Part shown: positions 12,572 to 25,593 of the stretch, piece after piece
Layout of the letters: each line of letters starts with the position of its first letter
Numbering within the stretch: the first letter of the stretch is position 1
Assembly: GCA_037176705.1 (NCBI GenBank)
Contig: CM073891.1
Location: forward strand, 91,594,327 to 91,658,326
Direction: 5' to 3'
Length of the DNA stretch: 64,000 nt
From: Molossus alvarezi
Lineage: Eukaryota > Chordata > Mammalia > Chiroptera > Molossidae
Program-made: the position numbers and the translations under genes
Notes under the pieces: model-generated
Database searches by the model: none
Told to the model about the DNA's origin: nothing
What the model saw: only the letters and a program-made list of their open reading frames with translations

Positions 12572-13639
12572 TTTGGCTATCACAGTGGGCTTTGCCAAAT
12601 TTTCCATGTGGGTGTTGGTGTTCTGATGTTTGTGGCTCCCTCTCCTGGGTGTGGATGAGCGAGGGGGGACCCACGTTAAATCCACTGTCAATTCTTACTT
12701 TCCTGGTAAGAGTTGCTAGCCCAGAAGTGGTACACTTATCCTCTAGCTTTTTCCTGGAGGCTATCAGTAGTTTTTACTTGAAGAGCCTTGGGTTCTCAGT
12801 TGAATGGAAAACTACCTCAGGTGCTCAGCATAAGAGGATTTTCCGAGGGTGGGGCAGATGCTGATGCTGATTGTTAGTGAGTCTCAATTTGCATTTCAAT
12901 GGCCCACCTGGGTGTGGTTAAATCTCCAAGGGAGAGGTCGCCTGCACTCTCCAGCGCCCTGGGAAGGAGTAAGATGGCCACACTCCTGCATGGCTGCAAC
13001 TCAGTAAAAGTTCTGAGCCCCCTCCAAATCCCAAGTGTCCCCACACAATTCCAGTCCAGTTTGCCCTCCCTCTGCTGGAGCCCAAGGTGAGTGGCTGTGG
13101 CTATTTTAGCGTCTGTTCCGGCTCTGTGCTGTAGAGCCACTTGGGAATTTAACCCAAGGGCTCTGTTCACAACTAAGGCTGTTGCTGTCTGTGGGCTGCC
13201 AGCCCCCCTCTTGCACTTCTGCAATCCTACTAGGATCAAGTCAGTGTCTCTGGTTTATGGTCCTCGCAAGCTGCTTTTCTGTTGCCTTTTCCCATCGATT
13301 TGTCTTTATTTTAGTTGTAATTCCAGTTTGGTCCTGGGAGACGGTCTGTGTAGTCTCCATTCAGTCTGCTGCCATTTTGAAATCTCTCTGTGAATCTCTC
13401 TCTGAATTTTTGATATTCACATCCTTTATAACTCAGTAGATTCCCATGGCTCTTCTCTTATATTGCAAGTCCTGAAATCCCACTGCTTAAATATTTCAGA
13501 AATCTGCTCTCCTCGATCCCACTGTGATACTGTAATTTATAATTACAAATATATATTTGGTCTTTGTCCATTTCTGGCACAAATTTACTAAATCTCTTGG
13601 AACTTCCTAGTTGAGGAAAGCAGACATAAGTATCTTTTG

Positions 13640-14310
13640 TGATGTTAAAGAGGTGGCAGTTTTGTTTGTTTGTTTGTTTGTTTGTTTTCCAACCTCACCT
13701 AACAATGGAGGCTGGTTGCCAGAGCAGCCAACCATGTGAATAGAGGGTTGGTTGAAACTTTCAGTTCTATACCCTGACCTCCTTCAACAGGAGAGGAGTT
13801 CAGTCACCAATGACCAATGACTTAATCAAAAGTTACCTTGTAATGAAGCCCCATAAAAACTCAAAGGGACAGAGTTCAAAGAGCCTCCGGGTTGATGAAC
13901 GTGTGGAGACTGGGGAGAGTGGTGCATCTGGACAGGGAATGGAAGCTCCAGGCCAGTTCCCCACACCTCGTCTGATGCATCTCTTCCACCTGACTGTTCT
14001 TGAGTTTTATCCTCTCATAATAAACCTGCCATTTAGTACATAAAATGTTTTTCTGAGTTCTTTGGCTTTTAGAAAATTAACTGAGTCCAAAAAGGAAGTC
14101 ATTGGAAGCTTTGTAGCCTGTGCCTCAGGAGCGCAAGTGACAGCCTAGGCTTTCAACCAACCTCTGCAGTGGGGTGGGGGAGGGGAGGAACAACAGTGTG
14201 GGAACACTGAACCCTTAACTTGTAGAATCTGATGCTGTCTCTGGACAGTGTCAGAATGGAGCTGAATTGTAGGACACCTAGCTGGTGTCCTGAGAATTAC
14301 TTGTTGTCAT
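13640..14310 (+). mobile_element. probable solo endogenous-retrovirus LTR
   Basis: About 670 bp with a GTTT microsatellite near its start, AATGAAGCCCCATAAAAACT, CTTCCACCTGACTGTTC, a poly(A) signal AATAAA at 14019-14024, and after it the TTCTGAGTTCTTTGGC…AAATTAACTGAGTCC type of R/U5 sequence. It ends near AGGACACCTAGCTGGTGTCC. No internal viral genes lie nearby. I recognise the pattern as a common mammalian LTR (ERVL or MaLR type) but cannot name the family. Confidence 0.5.
13664..13688. repeat. (GTTT)n microsatellite
   Basis: About six GTTT units at the start of the probable LTR. Confidence 0.9.
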
Positions 14311-14409
14311 GGGGTAACCATATATTTACATTGGAATTGGTACCAGAATCTATTTACTATTGTGACCACTTTAGTTTAAGTCAACATTCTTTCTCACATG
14401 GATTACTTA

Positions 14410-15233
14410 ATAATGTCCACTCTGGTCTGCCTGACCCTAGTCCTTCAAACGTACCCTCCAGACCATTCTTGAAACTGCAGTCAGAGTCATTTTTGCACAA
14501 TACAAGTCTGACTATACTGTTCCCTCTTTTAAAACACTGTAATGACTTCTACATGCTTCTGGAATAAACTACAAATTGCTGAATATCACATATCACTTTC
14601 TTCACAAGTCTCCTTATCCCCCTCATTAATCTACTCACTCTAACTGTATTGTAGGCACACTGAGTTTTCTTTGCCTTCTTTCAGGCTGTTGTATGTCCTC
14701 ATTCTTCTTTCTGGAATATTCTTTTTCAAAATATATATATATATTTGATTTTTTTTAGAGAGAGAGGAAGGGAGAAATAGATAGAAACATCAATGTGAGA
14801 GAGAAACATTGATCAGCTGCCTCCTGCACTCCCCAGACTGGAGATCGAGCCCAAAACCCAGGCAATTGACTGGGAATAGAACCAGGACTTCTCAGTCCAT
14901 GAAACAATGCTCAGTTCACTGAACCACACCAAACAGGCTTGAATATTCTTCTGTACTCTATCCTTTCCCCCATCACTCCACTAATCATAATCATTCTTTA
15001 AATCTCTCCTTAGAGATCACATGTCTCAGACAGCTTTCCATGACCTCCCAAATCTGAATTATAACCTTTTCTATGTGCTGTATTGCCTTATCATGGCACT
15101 TAACACAGTATCACATAATTATCTAATTGTGGGCATCTCTCATTAGATGGAGAGATGTAAGGATAGAGATAGTATACCATGATTTAGCCCAGTCTGCAAC
15201 ATATTAGCTACTCAATAAAACTGAGTGAAAAAA
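14410..15233 (+). mobile_element. LINE L2 3' region, split by a SINE
   Basis: Ordered L2-like blocks: GACTATACTGTTCCCTCTTTTAAA, then TTCTTTGCCTTCTTTCAGGC, TTTCTGGAATATTCTT, CAGCTTTCCATGACCTCCCA, and an end reading ATATTAGCTACTCAATAAAA. A VES SINE at 14724-14940 interrupts it. This is ancient mammal-wide sequence, non-coding now. Confidence 0.75.
14724..14940 (-). mobile_element. VES-type SINE inside L2
   Basis: Diverged copy. Duplication GAATATTCTT at 14714-14723 and 14941-14950. Confidence 0.88.
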
Positions 15234-15673
15234 AAATCCCAGGGCACAGAGTACAAAATCAAGAAATTAAGTACCCATAACCTTAAATCAAGATATTAAA
15301 TTGGGAAAGTAGAGAATTTCTATGAGATTATATACTTGGAAATATGGAATCTCTACTGCTATTCTGGAAGGCTACTGAAAAAAATCAATATTTCCAAAAT
15401 AATTATGAAATTTGTCTTTTTAAAAATATTACATTAAATAAGCATTTATAATCTATAAATTCTACGTATTTTTTAAAACCCATGATGAGATTTGCATATG
15501 TAATTTCCACACTCAGCACATTTACATTAGAACTATAAATTGTTTTTCTGATTTCAAATCAGCATAATTTCTGAAGAATTTCCTTTTTTGCCTCAACATG
15601 ATGGAAGGTGGCTTTATATAAAATTTCTCATGACTTATCTTATGTATGTACTGCCAATCCCATTGGACTCTAG

Positions 15674-15947
15674 TGTTTTGTTGTTGTTTTTAATCCTCAT
15701 CTGAGGATATTTTTTTCCACTGATTTTTTGAGAGAGTGGAAAGGAGGGAGGGAAGGTGGGAGAGAGAGGGGGAGAGAGAAACATCAATGTGAGAGAGACA
15801 CATTGATTGGTTGCCTCCCTCACGTGCCACGACTGGGGCCGGGGATCGAACCTGAAAGCCAGGTCCATGCCCTTGACTGGGACTTGAACCCATGGCCCTT
15901 CAGTCTGCTGGCCAACGCTCTAACCATTGAGCAACACTGACCAGGGC
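15674..15947 (-). mobile_element. VES-type SINE
   Basis: Head GCCCTGGTCAGTGTTGCTCA on the minus strand. Duplication TGGACTCTAG at 15664-15673 and 15948-15957. Confidence 0.93.
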
Positions 15948-15957
15948 TGGACTCTAG

Positions 15958-17079
15958 CATTTTTGATAGATTCCTCATCTTCCACACAGCTTTGGCTTTA
16001 CATAAATATAGTAAGTGCCATAGACTTGTCTCCTTAAAACCTCAGTGATAAATTTGCTCAGGCCATACATGGGTGAGTTGACAGAAGACACTGATACTCT
16101 CCTGCGAGTCTTTTTTTTCTGTAAAAAAGGAAGTGTCAGATGATGATAATCCTTTCTCCATCAAATGCCTATGAAAGGCATGCCAATTGAGGTGAGATAA
16201 AAGTTAGCAAGAAGTTTGTAAGAATAAAAGAGAAAATAGCAAGCTATTAAAATTCTCCCAGGCTTTCATAATTGCTGTCATTTTTATAAGTTTTTGCAGA
16301 CCATTAGGCCATATCCAGCTCCCTCCAACTGACAAGTCTGAGAGGTTCCTGCTGCTCTTACCATCGAGTGATGTGTCTGTATGAAGGAGACCATGCCTGT
16401 GAGAGGCCTTGTGCTCTTAAAACCACGCGGAAGTTGGTGAGGTCTGTCTACGTGGTAGTGTCAAACATGAATGATCATCGCAGAGTATACATTTCTGAAT
16501 TCCACTCCCAATATTCTGATCTACTAGCTCTATTTTTTAAATTTTGTTTATATTTTTTCTTATGTTTTACAAAAGTAAAATTTTACATATGATTAAATGC
16601 ACAGGAATCTTTGTTACCCTCTTTTGGGTTAGTTAACTGTTAACATTCCATTTTAAATTTTTCTGGCTTTTATTTACAGCTGTTGATATTTTTAGTAATT
16701 TATTATATATTTAGTAATTACCATATACATCTTTAGGGTATCACAGTATATTTTTCCACTTGACCTAAAATGCTAGAACCTAACAACAGCATAATCCTAT
16801 CTACACCCATTTTTTGTGCTATTGTTGACATATATTTCAAACCCACATATATTGTAAACCTTACAATACGACCTCATAATATTTGCATTAAAGGAAAGTC
16901 TTTTAAAAAAGTTGGAAAAAAGATATTCTTTTACATGTATCCAATACTTATCCTTCCTTCAGCTCTTCAATTATTCCTGAAGATGGGAGTTCCCCAGTTG
17001 TCATTTTTAAACCTAAAGAAATTCCTTAGCATTTATTTCGGTGCAAGTCTACTGGTGGCAAATAATAAAGTTTTATTTA
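15958..17079. other. intergenic, nothing recognised
   Basis: AT-rich sequence between a SINE and an old L1-type relic. Frames at 16770-17084 and nearby are AT-driven and lack domain features. Confidence 0.45.
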
Positions 17080-17960
17080 TTTGAAATGTCTTTATTTTGC
17101 TTTTATTTTTTAAAGATATTCTTCCTGGAGATAGGATTCTGAGTTGAAAGTTTTCTTTGAGCACCTCAAAGATTTTGTGCCATTGCCTCCTGGCCTCCAA
17201 ACTTTTGATGAGAAGTCAATCATCCTTGAATTATTATTTCCTGGTATATGATAATATTCCACTCTACATACACACACTTCTGGCTGCATTCAAGATTTTC
17301 TTATTATTTTTGGTTATCAACAGTGTGATTATGATGTGTAGTCTTATAGTTTTCTATGTATTCATCCTACTAGAAATTCAGATTTTTAAAACTGAAGTTT
17401 ATGTTACTTACTACATTTGGAAAATGTCAGACATTTTATTTTATATATATATATGTATATATATATTTCCTATTTTCTTTTTAGCTGAAATTATATGGAT
17501 ACATATGTTAGAAAACTTGATATTATCTCAAATATTTCTGAATGTCTAGATGTTCCTTTTAGAATTTTTTCTCCTGTGTTTCAAATTGGACACTTTCTAT
17601 TGATCTGTCTTTAAGTTTATTTATTCTTCCATCTCCAATCTACTAGTAAGCCCATCATGTGGCACTCTTATTTCAGATATTTAAATTTTCAGCTCCATAA
17701 TTTGCATTACGATTCATTTTGTAGTTTTCATTTCTCTGCTGAAACTCTCTACATGTTCACTGAATGTGACCATATTTTTCTTTCAGCTCTTAAACATATT
17801 TATAAAGATGGTTTTAAAGATGTTTTCTGATAATTCCAGCATCTTATTTATCTCTGGGTTTCTTGGTCTCTTTCTATTGACTGCTTTCTTTTCCTGTTGA
17901 TCCAGTGTCATCATTTTATTTTGCATATTTAATGATGTTTGTTATATTTAGGTATTATGG
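17080..17960 (-). mobile_element. old HAL1/L1M-type ORF1 relic
   Basis: Reads in reverse like L1 ORF1 C-terminal coding sequence (CATTGCCTCCTGGCCTCCAA, TTTTGATGAGAAGTCAATCA, TCAAGATTTTCTTATTATTT). It is highly diverged, with boundaries uncertain by tens of bases. Confidence 0.5.
17443..17467. repeat. (AT)n microsatellite
   Basis: ATATATATATATGTATATAT, inside the old L1-type relic. Confidence 0.9.
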
Positions 17961-18639
17961 ATAAGATACATTGAAGAGATGTATGATTCTATATTGTTCC
18001 TTAAGCACTACTGATATTTTAAAAAATTTCTAGCAGGCAGTTACATTATTGGCTGCTCATCTTGAATTTGTGAAGGCTTGCTTTTCATGTTAGCGTAGGC
18101 CTAATTTGGGTTGTTCATATCTCAGTGCACACCCCATAGAGTAAGCCCTGTGACTGCAGTCTGAAAGCATGGTGTTCCAAAGGAAAACCCAAGGTATTTG
18201 TCAAGCCATTCTAACTTGCCATGACTCACACTCCAAATGTGTGTCTTCTCTGTAGTGAGCAGCAGCTAAAATCTCTATAGAGCCTTCAAAAGTTTGAAGC
18301 TATTGATTTTCACTGAACTCCTCTCTCCCTTACACTTAAATAGTCACCAAGGATTTGAGCAAAGTTTGTAGTGATATGTGGTGCTTCCGCCTCTGCAACC
18401 CCTTACAGTCACGCAGGCAACCCTGAACTCTGTCCTTAACCACCAGAACCAAAAAGCACTGCAGCTCCTGCTTGAGTTCTTGCTGCCCTACAGTATTCAG
18501 AGTAGGGTGGAAAAGAAGGATAAAAGCAGTTCCCTGTATGTCAAGGGTCAAATTCCACTTTTAGTCATATAATAGTGGCTTCATTATTTTTGTTTAAGAT
18601 TTTAAAATCTGTAACTATGTGAGGTAATGAATATTTACT

Positions 18640-18755
18640 AAACTTACTATGGTAATCATTTCACAGTACATACATATATCAAATCATGTTGTACAGCTTC
18701 AGTTTAAACAATGTTATATGTCAATTATATCTAAAAAAAACTGGAAAAAAATTTT
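18640..18755 (+). mobile_element. old L1 3' end
   Basis: TATGGTAATCATTTCACAGT … CAATGTTATATGTCAATTAT is the typical last part of an old mammalian L1 3' UTR. A sister copy is at 31300-31490. Confidence 0.6.
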
Positions 18756-18869
18756 TATAATTGTTATCTACAGTGGGTGGGAAGACATATTGGTCAAATA
18801 CAATTTACTTCACCAGGGTCAGAACCAGAACACCTGTTTGGTCAGTTGACTGGTTGGTTTTTAAATAAA

Positions 18870-19000
18870 GCTCCTCTTTTTCATTCATTAAATAAATAGC
18901 TATTTATTGAGTATGTCGTATGTGCTGGGCACTCTTCCTGACTCTGACAATACAACAATGAACAATACAGATAAATTCTCTGTTTTCAGAGAGCTGAAAT
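18870..19000 (+). repeat. old mammal-wide repeat (class not assigned)
   Basis: TATTTATTGAGTATGTCGTATGTGCTGGGCAC … CAATGAACAATACAGATAAA is a familiar ancient interspersed repeat head. A related copy is at 43690-44000, and a further piece is probably at 19560-20030. Confidence 0.5.
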
Positions 19001-20074
19001 TTTAGAGAAATAGAAAAAATATATATACAGAAGGTAGTGTCACATAGTGATATGTTCTATGAAAATATTAAATTAGGGGTAGATGTGTCTCTCTTCCCCA
19101 TTCATATGTTTAAGAACATACTGAAAAAATAAATGATCAAGATCTTTACCATAAAATAAAAAACACAAATAATAGAAAAATCACAGTGTATTTTTAAATC
19201 AAAATATTTAACAGCCATTCTGTCATCTAGTGGAATAATATAACTTACTTCTTATTCAAGGAGTACATATAAAAAATACAAACTGAAGCAAGCTAATTTT
19301 TTGAAATCTAGTAAAGCCAATCATAAAACTATCTAGTTCCTCTATAATTGCAATCGCAAAGAGACAATATGAAGACCCCCCAGTTGAAATCACCTTTTAA
19401 TTGTCTAATATTCTACAGGACTCACTCCCCATGTCACTGCTGGTTCAATGTGCTCCCTGTCTGCCCTCCCTCCCTCAGATCCTTCCCAGGGTTAACCCTT
19501 AAAACCCCTTTCTGACATCCTGTATCCATAGTGCTCTCTCTCACAGCTCCATCCAGTTCAACACATATGTAATGAGCACCCATTATGCAGTTCCATTGTG
19601 AGACTAGCCAGGGATTAAACATAGAAGGGGATCATCATGTGGGCTCCACACTTAAAAGAATCTAGTGGGTGAAACAGAATCATGGTAAGTCATCCATATT
19701 CAGTTTACTAAGTTGCATGAACAAAGTGCCATGGGAGACAGAGCTATTAAGTCTTCCTTCACGGAGATTTGGTCATAGAAGATGACAAAAAGGAGGTGAC
19801 ATTTGAAATAATCCTTGAAAGGTGAGTGATCATTTGCCAAAGAGATGACTGGAGTGGACATGACAGGCAGCGGGCACAGCGTGCTAACAGGCTAGGACAG
19901 TGTGACTTCTCATGGTGCATTTGGATGAGATGAGAATTCTAGTGCAGAATAGGGTGAAAACGAGCTGGCAAAAGTGACTGGCCAAGATGCAGAAAATAGC
20001 TGTGACTAGGTTATAGAGTCCCTTGTTTCATAACTTTGCACATTATAGAGGTAGCAAGCTGGGAAAGTTGTAGT

Positions 20075-20400
20075 TTACGTCATGCTTTACATCAAAATAA
20101 ATTCTAGGCAGATCAAAGATTTAAAAAGATAAAATTAGACTCTAAAAGTGTTTGAATAAAATTATGGGAGAAACATGGCCTGAGAACATTTTAACTATGA
20201 TATAAATAAGTAGGAAGTAGAAAAGAGATTATTAATAAAATTAACTTCATAATAACACAATTATTTTTCATGGCAAACTAAATAATACCCCTAAGCAAAG
20301 TAAAAATGACAAGTAAGAAAGGATGAATATGGGTCAGCCCTATTTTTAATCATAGAAATATCCTGATTTTAAAAATGGGCAATAAGTACAAGTAAAAATG
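20075..20400 (+). mobile_element. old L1 ORF2 3' fragment
   Basis: CATCAAAATAAATTCTAGGC AGATCAAAG… followed by AAATTATGGGAGAAACATGG resembles the L1M ORF2 C-terminal region at the nucleotide level. No frame is open. Confidence 0.5.
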
Positions 20401-20454
20401 AGTTTAAGTCATGAAAATTATAGTTATGAGATTTTATAGTATGACTGACAGTGT

Positions 20455-20680
20455 GTGAATTCTAGTGTTGCCACTTACTAGCTATGCAAAGCTGCTTGCC
20501 ATTTCTGTTTCAGTTCTTCATTAGACAAACTCATTCCAGTCACCCAGGGACCCATGCACCTGCAGGCCAGTTTATATGTAATAAAATGTTACTTTCCTCA
20601 GGATTGTCATATAAATTAAATACTTATCAGAGTGCTTGGAACATCACAATTACTCAATTAATGGCAGATAAGTAAAACAA
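20455..20680 (+). mobile_element. MIR SINE
   Basis: TGTTGCCACTTACTAGCTAT, then GGATTGTCATATAAATTAAA and CAGAGTGCTTGGAACATCAC, in MIR order. Confidence 0.6.
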
Positions 20681-21500
20681 GAATAGAAGAGTAAGAAAAC
20701 AGGGTTAGTTTTTTATGAAGAAAAATGAATCCAGAGGTGGGAAGTTAATTCAGCTTTCAGGGACGCAGGCTCATTTTTAACCTTATACTCCATGGCCTGC
20801 ACCGTGCAGGGTTCTGTACTCATTACCTGATAATTATAAAGTTATGTTATATGTCCAGGTGTCACATCTGAATTCCACACAGAAAAAAAGAGAAACAAGG
20901 GCATAAAAGTTACAATGGGGTGCCAGCTCAATTTATCTCTTTATCAGGAAAGCAAACCTCTCAAACATCTACTTATATAGGTCTGACCCCAAAATGTATT
21001 ATATGGTCATTGCTAGCTGAAATGTTGCTAGAGAGAAGGGGCTAGTGAGTAGGTATTGGGTCAGCCAACCAATCATGTTTGCCATAAATCGTAACAATGA
21101 AGAAAACATCTAGACATTTAGTGTTGATTGAACCTTTACACTCTTATTGAAACTCTTCATGCTTTTTAACAGTAAAAACTAATTATAAAGCATATGAATC
21201 TGCCTAGAAGTACCCAGTCTGAGAAAGAAGGCAGCTCTGCAGTGTAGCCCTGGTACCTCTGGCTCTGTCCAAAGGAGCACCTGGAGACACCTGGCTCACT
21301 GTTAGTGGAGTGGGAACACGGACTCATCCACCCATAACTACCTGTGACAGGGTGACACTGAGGTTTCCCCAGCTGTCGACACCATGCTTCCAACCCTGGG
21401 TGGGCAGGCAGAGAATACTGATGATTAGGACTTCTTTTTTATTTAAGATTTGTTTTCTAAGTAAGGTTTTTTTCTTGCCTGCTTTTCTCCTGAAAGTTTT

Positions 21501-21711
21501 CTTTTCTTTTATTAAATTTTTTTTCTTTATTGATTTTAGAGAGAGAGGGGGAAAGAGAAACATCAATGAGAGAGAACATTGACTGGCCACCTCCAGCATG
21601 CTCCCCACTGGGGATTTGGCCCACAACTTGGGCATGTGCCCTGAGTGGGAATCAAACTGGTGACCTCTTGGTGCATGGGTTGACGTTTACCACTGAGTAA
21701 CACTGGCTGGA
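21501..21711 (-). mobile_element. VES-type SINE
   Basis: ATCAATAAAG-tail subfamily. Duplication CCTGAAAGTTTT at 21489-21500 and 21712-21723. It lies just before L1 copy B. Confidence 0.92.
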
Positions 21712-21746
21712 CCTGAAAGTTTTTTTTTTAAAGAAGCAGAGTTCTT

Positions 21747-23521
21747 GGCTTGCATGATGGCAGTGGACTACATGGATCTTTCTTGCACCCTCTCCCAGAA
21801 CCAAATTCGAAAAAAACTAAATTGAGGAAAATTCATACTAAATAACCAATGGAAGGCTAGCTGAAGAGGGTACTTCTAAACAAGGATGGGCAGAAACCAC
21901 CTTGAGACTATACCTATACAATAGCTCGTATGCAGTGGTTGGAGTTGAGCCTCACAGTCAACCAGCTGGAGGGAACACTCCACCCAAGAACGGGAAAACA
22001 GCAATCAAGATCAAATTACAACAGGATTACCCAAAAAACCCACACAGGGGATATTCCTAGAGCATCTATTTTAGGAGATTAAGGACACTGTACCACTGAA
22101 CTCCACAAGACATTTAGTATACAACATCTGCACAAAGACTGGGAGTCACAGCATTTCTACCTAATACACAGAAACAAACACAAAGAGACAGCTAAAATGG
22201 GAAGACAAATAAACAACCTTCAAATGAAAGAAAAGGAGGAATCTCCAGAAAAAGAACTAAATGAAATGGAGGTAAACAATTCATCACACATAGAGTTCAA
22301 AGTGATGGTCCTAAGGATGCTCAAGGAACTTAATGAGAACTACAAGGAACTTAAAGGGAACTACAAGTAACTAATAAGTTCCTTAGTGTGAACTACATCA
22401 CCATGAAAAAGGACATAGAAACCATAAATAAGAACCAGCAGAAATGATAAATACTATGTCTAATATCAAGAATACATTGAAAGGAATTAAAAGTAGGCTG
22501 GATAAAGCAGAGTATCAAAATAACTATTTAGAACAAAAAGTAGAAAAAATAATCAGTATAACAACAACAAAAAATAATTTTTAAAAGAATGGGACTAGTT
22601 TAAGGGAATTTGGGGATAACATGATATGTAATAATATCCACATCATAGAGATACCAGAGGGAGAAGAAAGTGAGAAAGGGATAGAAAGCCTTTCTGAAGA
22701 AATAATGACAGAAAACTTCCATAACCTGGTGAAGGAAATAGTCACAAAAATTCAGGAAGCACAGAGAGTCCCAGTCAAGATGAACCCAAAGAAACCCACA
22801 CCAAGACAAGTCATAACTAGAATGGCAAAGGTTATAGACAAAAATCTAAAAGGTAGCAAGAGAGAAATAGTTACCTACAAGGGAGTTCCAATAACACTGT
22901 CTACTGATTTCTTACCAGAAATACTTCAGACCAGAGGGATTTGCATGAAGTATTCAAAGTAATGAAAAGCAAAGACCAGAAACCAAAACAACTCTATCCA
23001 GCAAGGCTATCATTTAAAATTGAAGGTAAACCTGGCCGGTTTGGCTCAGTAGTTGAGCACTGACCCATGTACCAAGAGGTTGCTGGTTCAATTTCTGGTC
23101 AGAGCACATGCCCAGGTTGTGGGCCAAATCCCCAGTGGGGGACATGCAAGAGGCACCCAGTTGATGTTTTCTCTCATTGATGTTTCTATCTCTCTCTCAT
23201 TCTTCCTTCCTCTCTAAGATCAATAAAGAAAAAAAATTTTCAGTAAAATAAAATAAAACCAAAGGTGAAAGTGAAATAAAGAGCTTCCCAAACATAAAAG
23301 TAGATAGAATACTTCATTACCATGAAATAATCACTGCAAGAAATGTTAAAGTGACTAATTTAAGTACAAGGAGAAATAGAGAGAGGAAGATAGGTACAAA
23401 GAAAAAATGGCAATAAATAAGTACCTATCAAAAATAACTTAAATATAAATGGATTAAATGTTTTACTCAATAGACAAAAACATGACCCATCTATATGCCG
23501 TCTACAAGAGACCCACCTCAA
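21747..23521 (+). mobile_element. LINE-1 5' portion (copy B), fused to the next L1
   Basis: Starts GGCTTGCATGATGGCAGTGG, an L1-type 5' end. Then come a 5' UTR and ORF1 from about 22198 (QMKEKEESPEKELNEME, later VTKIQEAQRVPVKMNPKKPT and TYKGVPITLSTDF). The ORF1 C-terminus is interrupted by a SINE at 23031-23260. The start of ORF2 reaches the endonuclease motif (tagacaaaaacatgaccc…, translated C-L-Q-E-T-H-L in places), and the element stops abruptly at GACCCACCTCA, where copy C begins. No 3' part of this copy exists elsewhere in the window. A candidate 9-bp target-site duplication (AGAGTTCTT at 21738-21746 and 30541-30549) encloses B and C together. Confidence 0.85.
23031..23258 (+). mobile_element. 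VES-type SINE inside L1 copy B ORF1
   Basis: Head CCTGGCCGGTTTGGCTCAGT, ATCAATAAAG tail. Flanks GAAGGTAAA and AAAGGTGAAA give a weak duplication. Confidence 0.9.
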
Positions 23522-24670
23522 TGGCGGCAGGTGGGACCAGACTGAGGGTGAGTGTATGAGAGTGTGAGCAAGTGTGAGAGAGTGTGTGAGTGGATGTGAG
23601 TGTGAACGAGCAAACTCAAGCAGAGCCAAAACATGGGGCAGAGGGTTCTGGTACTGTGGATGGGAAGCAGCTGGCTACTGCAGTAAGTGGCTTGTCAGGG
23701 CACTTCTCCCTGCATGGCCAGAAGACCCCACCATTTTGGAAGATCCACTTGTCTTCACTGGGAGGAGGCAGCCGGGAGTGGCTAGGGCCCAGCAACCTAA
23801 ATCCACCAGTGCACCTTGAACCATCAGACCAATAGACCCCGCTGTGTCAACACAGAGCAGCACACAGTAGCAGCACTGTCAAGGTACCTGCTCCTAGAGC
23901 CCAGCACCATCTTCCACCCCCCTCAGCAGCAGCCTGATGGGAGCCAGCAACCCCACCACCCCAGCAGCAGTAGAGCCAGTTTGGGAGTCCAGCTCCTTCT
24001 GCCACAACAGCAGTGACTGGGTGGGAGTGGAGCCTCACCCACAACAGCAGCTGAGGCTGGGGTGACAAGACACATCCCCAGCACCAGAAGCTCTGGAGGA
24101 GACATCCATCCCCTGGCAGCAGCAGTGTAGATCAGCAGCTGAGACCCATCCAAAGCAGCATCAGCAGAGGCTGATCAGGAGCATGCCACAGCCCAAGCAG
24201 CAGCAAGGCTCAGTAGCCAAGACCCCCACTTGACAACTGTAGCTGTGGATCTGGAGTGGCGCCCCACCCCCAGCAGCAGTAAAGTCCAGGGAGCTGAGCA
24301 TCCTCAGTCCCCAACAGCAACAGAGGATTGGGAGCTGAGAGCACCACTTGGCAACGGTAGCAGCAGTATCAGTGCAAACCAGGAGCTGACACTCGCCCCC
24401 AGCAGCATCAGCAGAGACTAATCAGGAGCTGAGCCCCACCAGGAAGCAGAAAACCCCAGCAGCACACCAGCTGGACCCACGCACCCCAGCAGTGCTTACC
24501 ACTATTGACCAATACCAGCAACCAGCTGTCAATCCTCCAGTACCCATAGCAGGCAAGAGGCACCATATACCAGAACAGTCTGGGAGGCATAGCAGTCTTA
24601 TTTGATACACACTGACCTGCCTACACATCCCAACATCCCTCACCAGGCCTGGAACTATCAGACTGCTAAA

Positions 24671-25593
24671 ATGGTGAAACAAATAAACAACACCCAAATG
24701 AAAGAAAAGGAGGAATCACCAGAAAAGGAACTACATGAAATGGAAGCAAGCAACTTGTCAGATAAAGAATTCAAAGCAATCATTTTAAGGGTGCTCAAAC
24801 AATTTAGTGACAACTACAAGCAACTTAATGAGAATTATAAAGAGCTCAGTGGGAACTATATCAGCATAAAAGAGGTAGAAGCTATGAACAAAAATCAAGT
24901 GTAAATAAAGAATGACACAGCTGATATGAAAAATACCTTAGACGGATTCAATCGTAGATTATAAGAAGCTTAAAACTGAATCAGCGAGTTAGAAGACAAG
25001 GTCGAAAAAAACACCCAAACAGAGCAGCAGATGGAAAAAAAAATTAAAAAGTAGGAGGAGAGTTTAAGGGAGATTTGGAACAATATAAAACGTAGCAGTA
25101 TTCACATCATGGGGGTACCAAGAAAAGAATCGGAAAATGGACTAGAGAACTTGTTTGAAGAAATAATGACAGAAAACTTTCTTAATTTGGTGAAGGAAAA
25201 AGTCATACAAGTCCAGGAGACACAGAGAGTCCTAAGCAAGATGAACCCCAAAAGACCCACAGCTAGACACATCATAATTGAAATGGCAAGCAATAAAGAC
25301 AAAGAAAGAATCTTAAAAGAAGCAAGAGAGAGACAGAAAGTTAAACACTACAGGCCAGAAGGGAGTGGCCTGAAGTATACAAAGTAATGAAAGGCAAGGT
25401 TCTGGATCCAAGACTACTTTATCCAACAAGGCTATTATTCAAAATTGAAGGCAAAATAAAGAAATTCACATACAAAAAACAAAACAAAACAAAAAAAACT
25501 AAAGAAATTTACCACAACCAAACCAGCACTACAAGAAATGCTAATGGGACTGTTGTAAGAAGAAGAAATAGAGAGAGAGGAACACAGGTATAA
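24671..25593 (+). pseudogene. L1 ORF1 remnant (copy C)
   Basis: Starts MVKQINNTQMKEKEESPEKE and continues through a coiled-coil-like stretch (FSDNYKQLNENYKELSGNY) to a stop near 24902. The RRM region resumes at 25109 (NLFEEIMTENFLNLVKEK, IQVQETQRVLSKMNPKRPTA) and the C-terminal part at 25387 (DPRLLYPTRLLFKIEGKIKK). At least two breaks separate these blocks, so no complete RNA-binding protein can be made. Confidence 0.82.

Larger units (their letters stand above)
7312..13387 (-). mobile_element. near full-length LINE-1 (copy A)
   Basis: On the minus strand it begins at about 13387 with TTCAAAATGGCAGCAGACTG, a typical L1 5' end. A GC-richer 5' UTR, ORF1, ORF2 and a 3' UTR ending in an A-rich tail at about 7312-7345 follow. 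It is about 5.8 kb once the SINE at 11335-11586 is removed. It belongs to the same subfamily as the copy at 32435-36723 (matching 5' end, ORF1 and 3' UTR). Frames are broken by stops and frameshifts. I could not find a convincing target-site duplication, so the ends are accurate only to about 10-20 bases. Confidence 0.93.

Noticed and set aside
23574..24153. Several overlapping frames in CAG-rich DNA at 23.5-24.6 kb
   Set aside because: They belong to the 5' UTR of L1 copy C; the CAG repeats open all frames.
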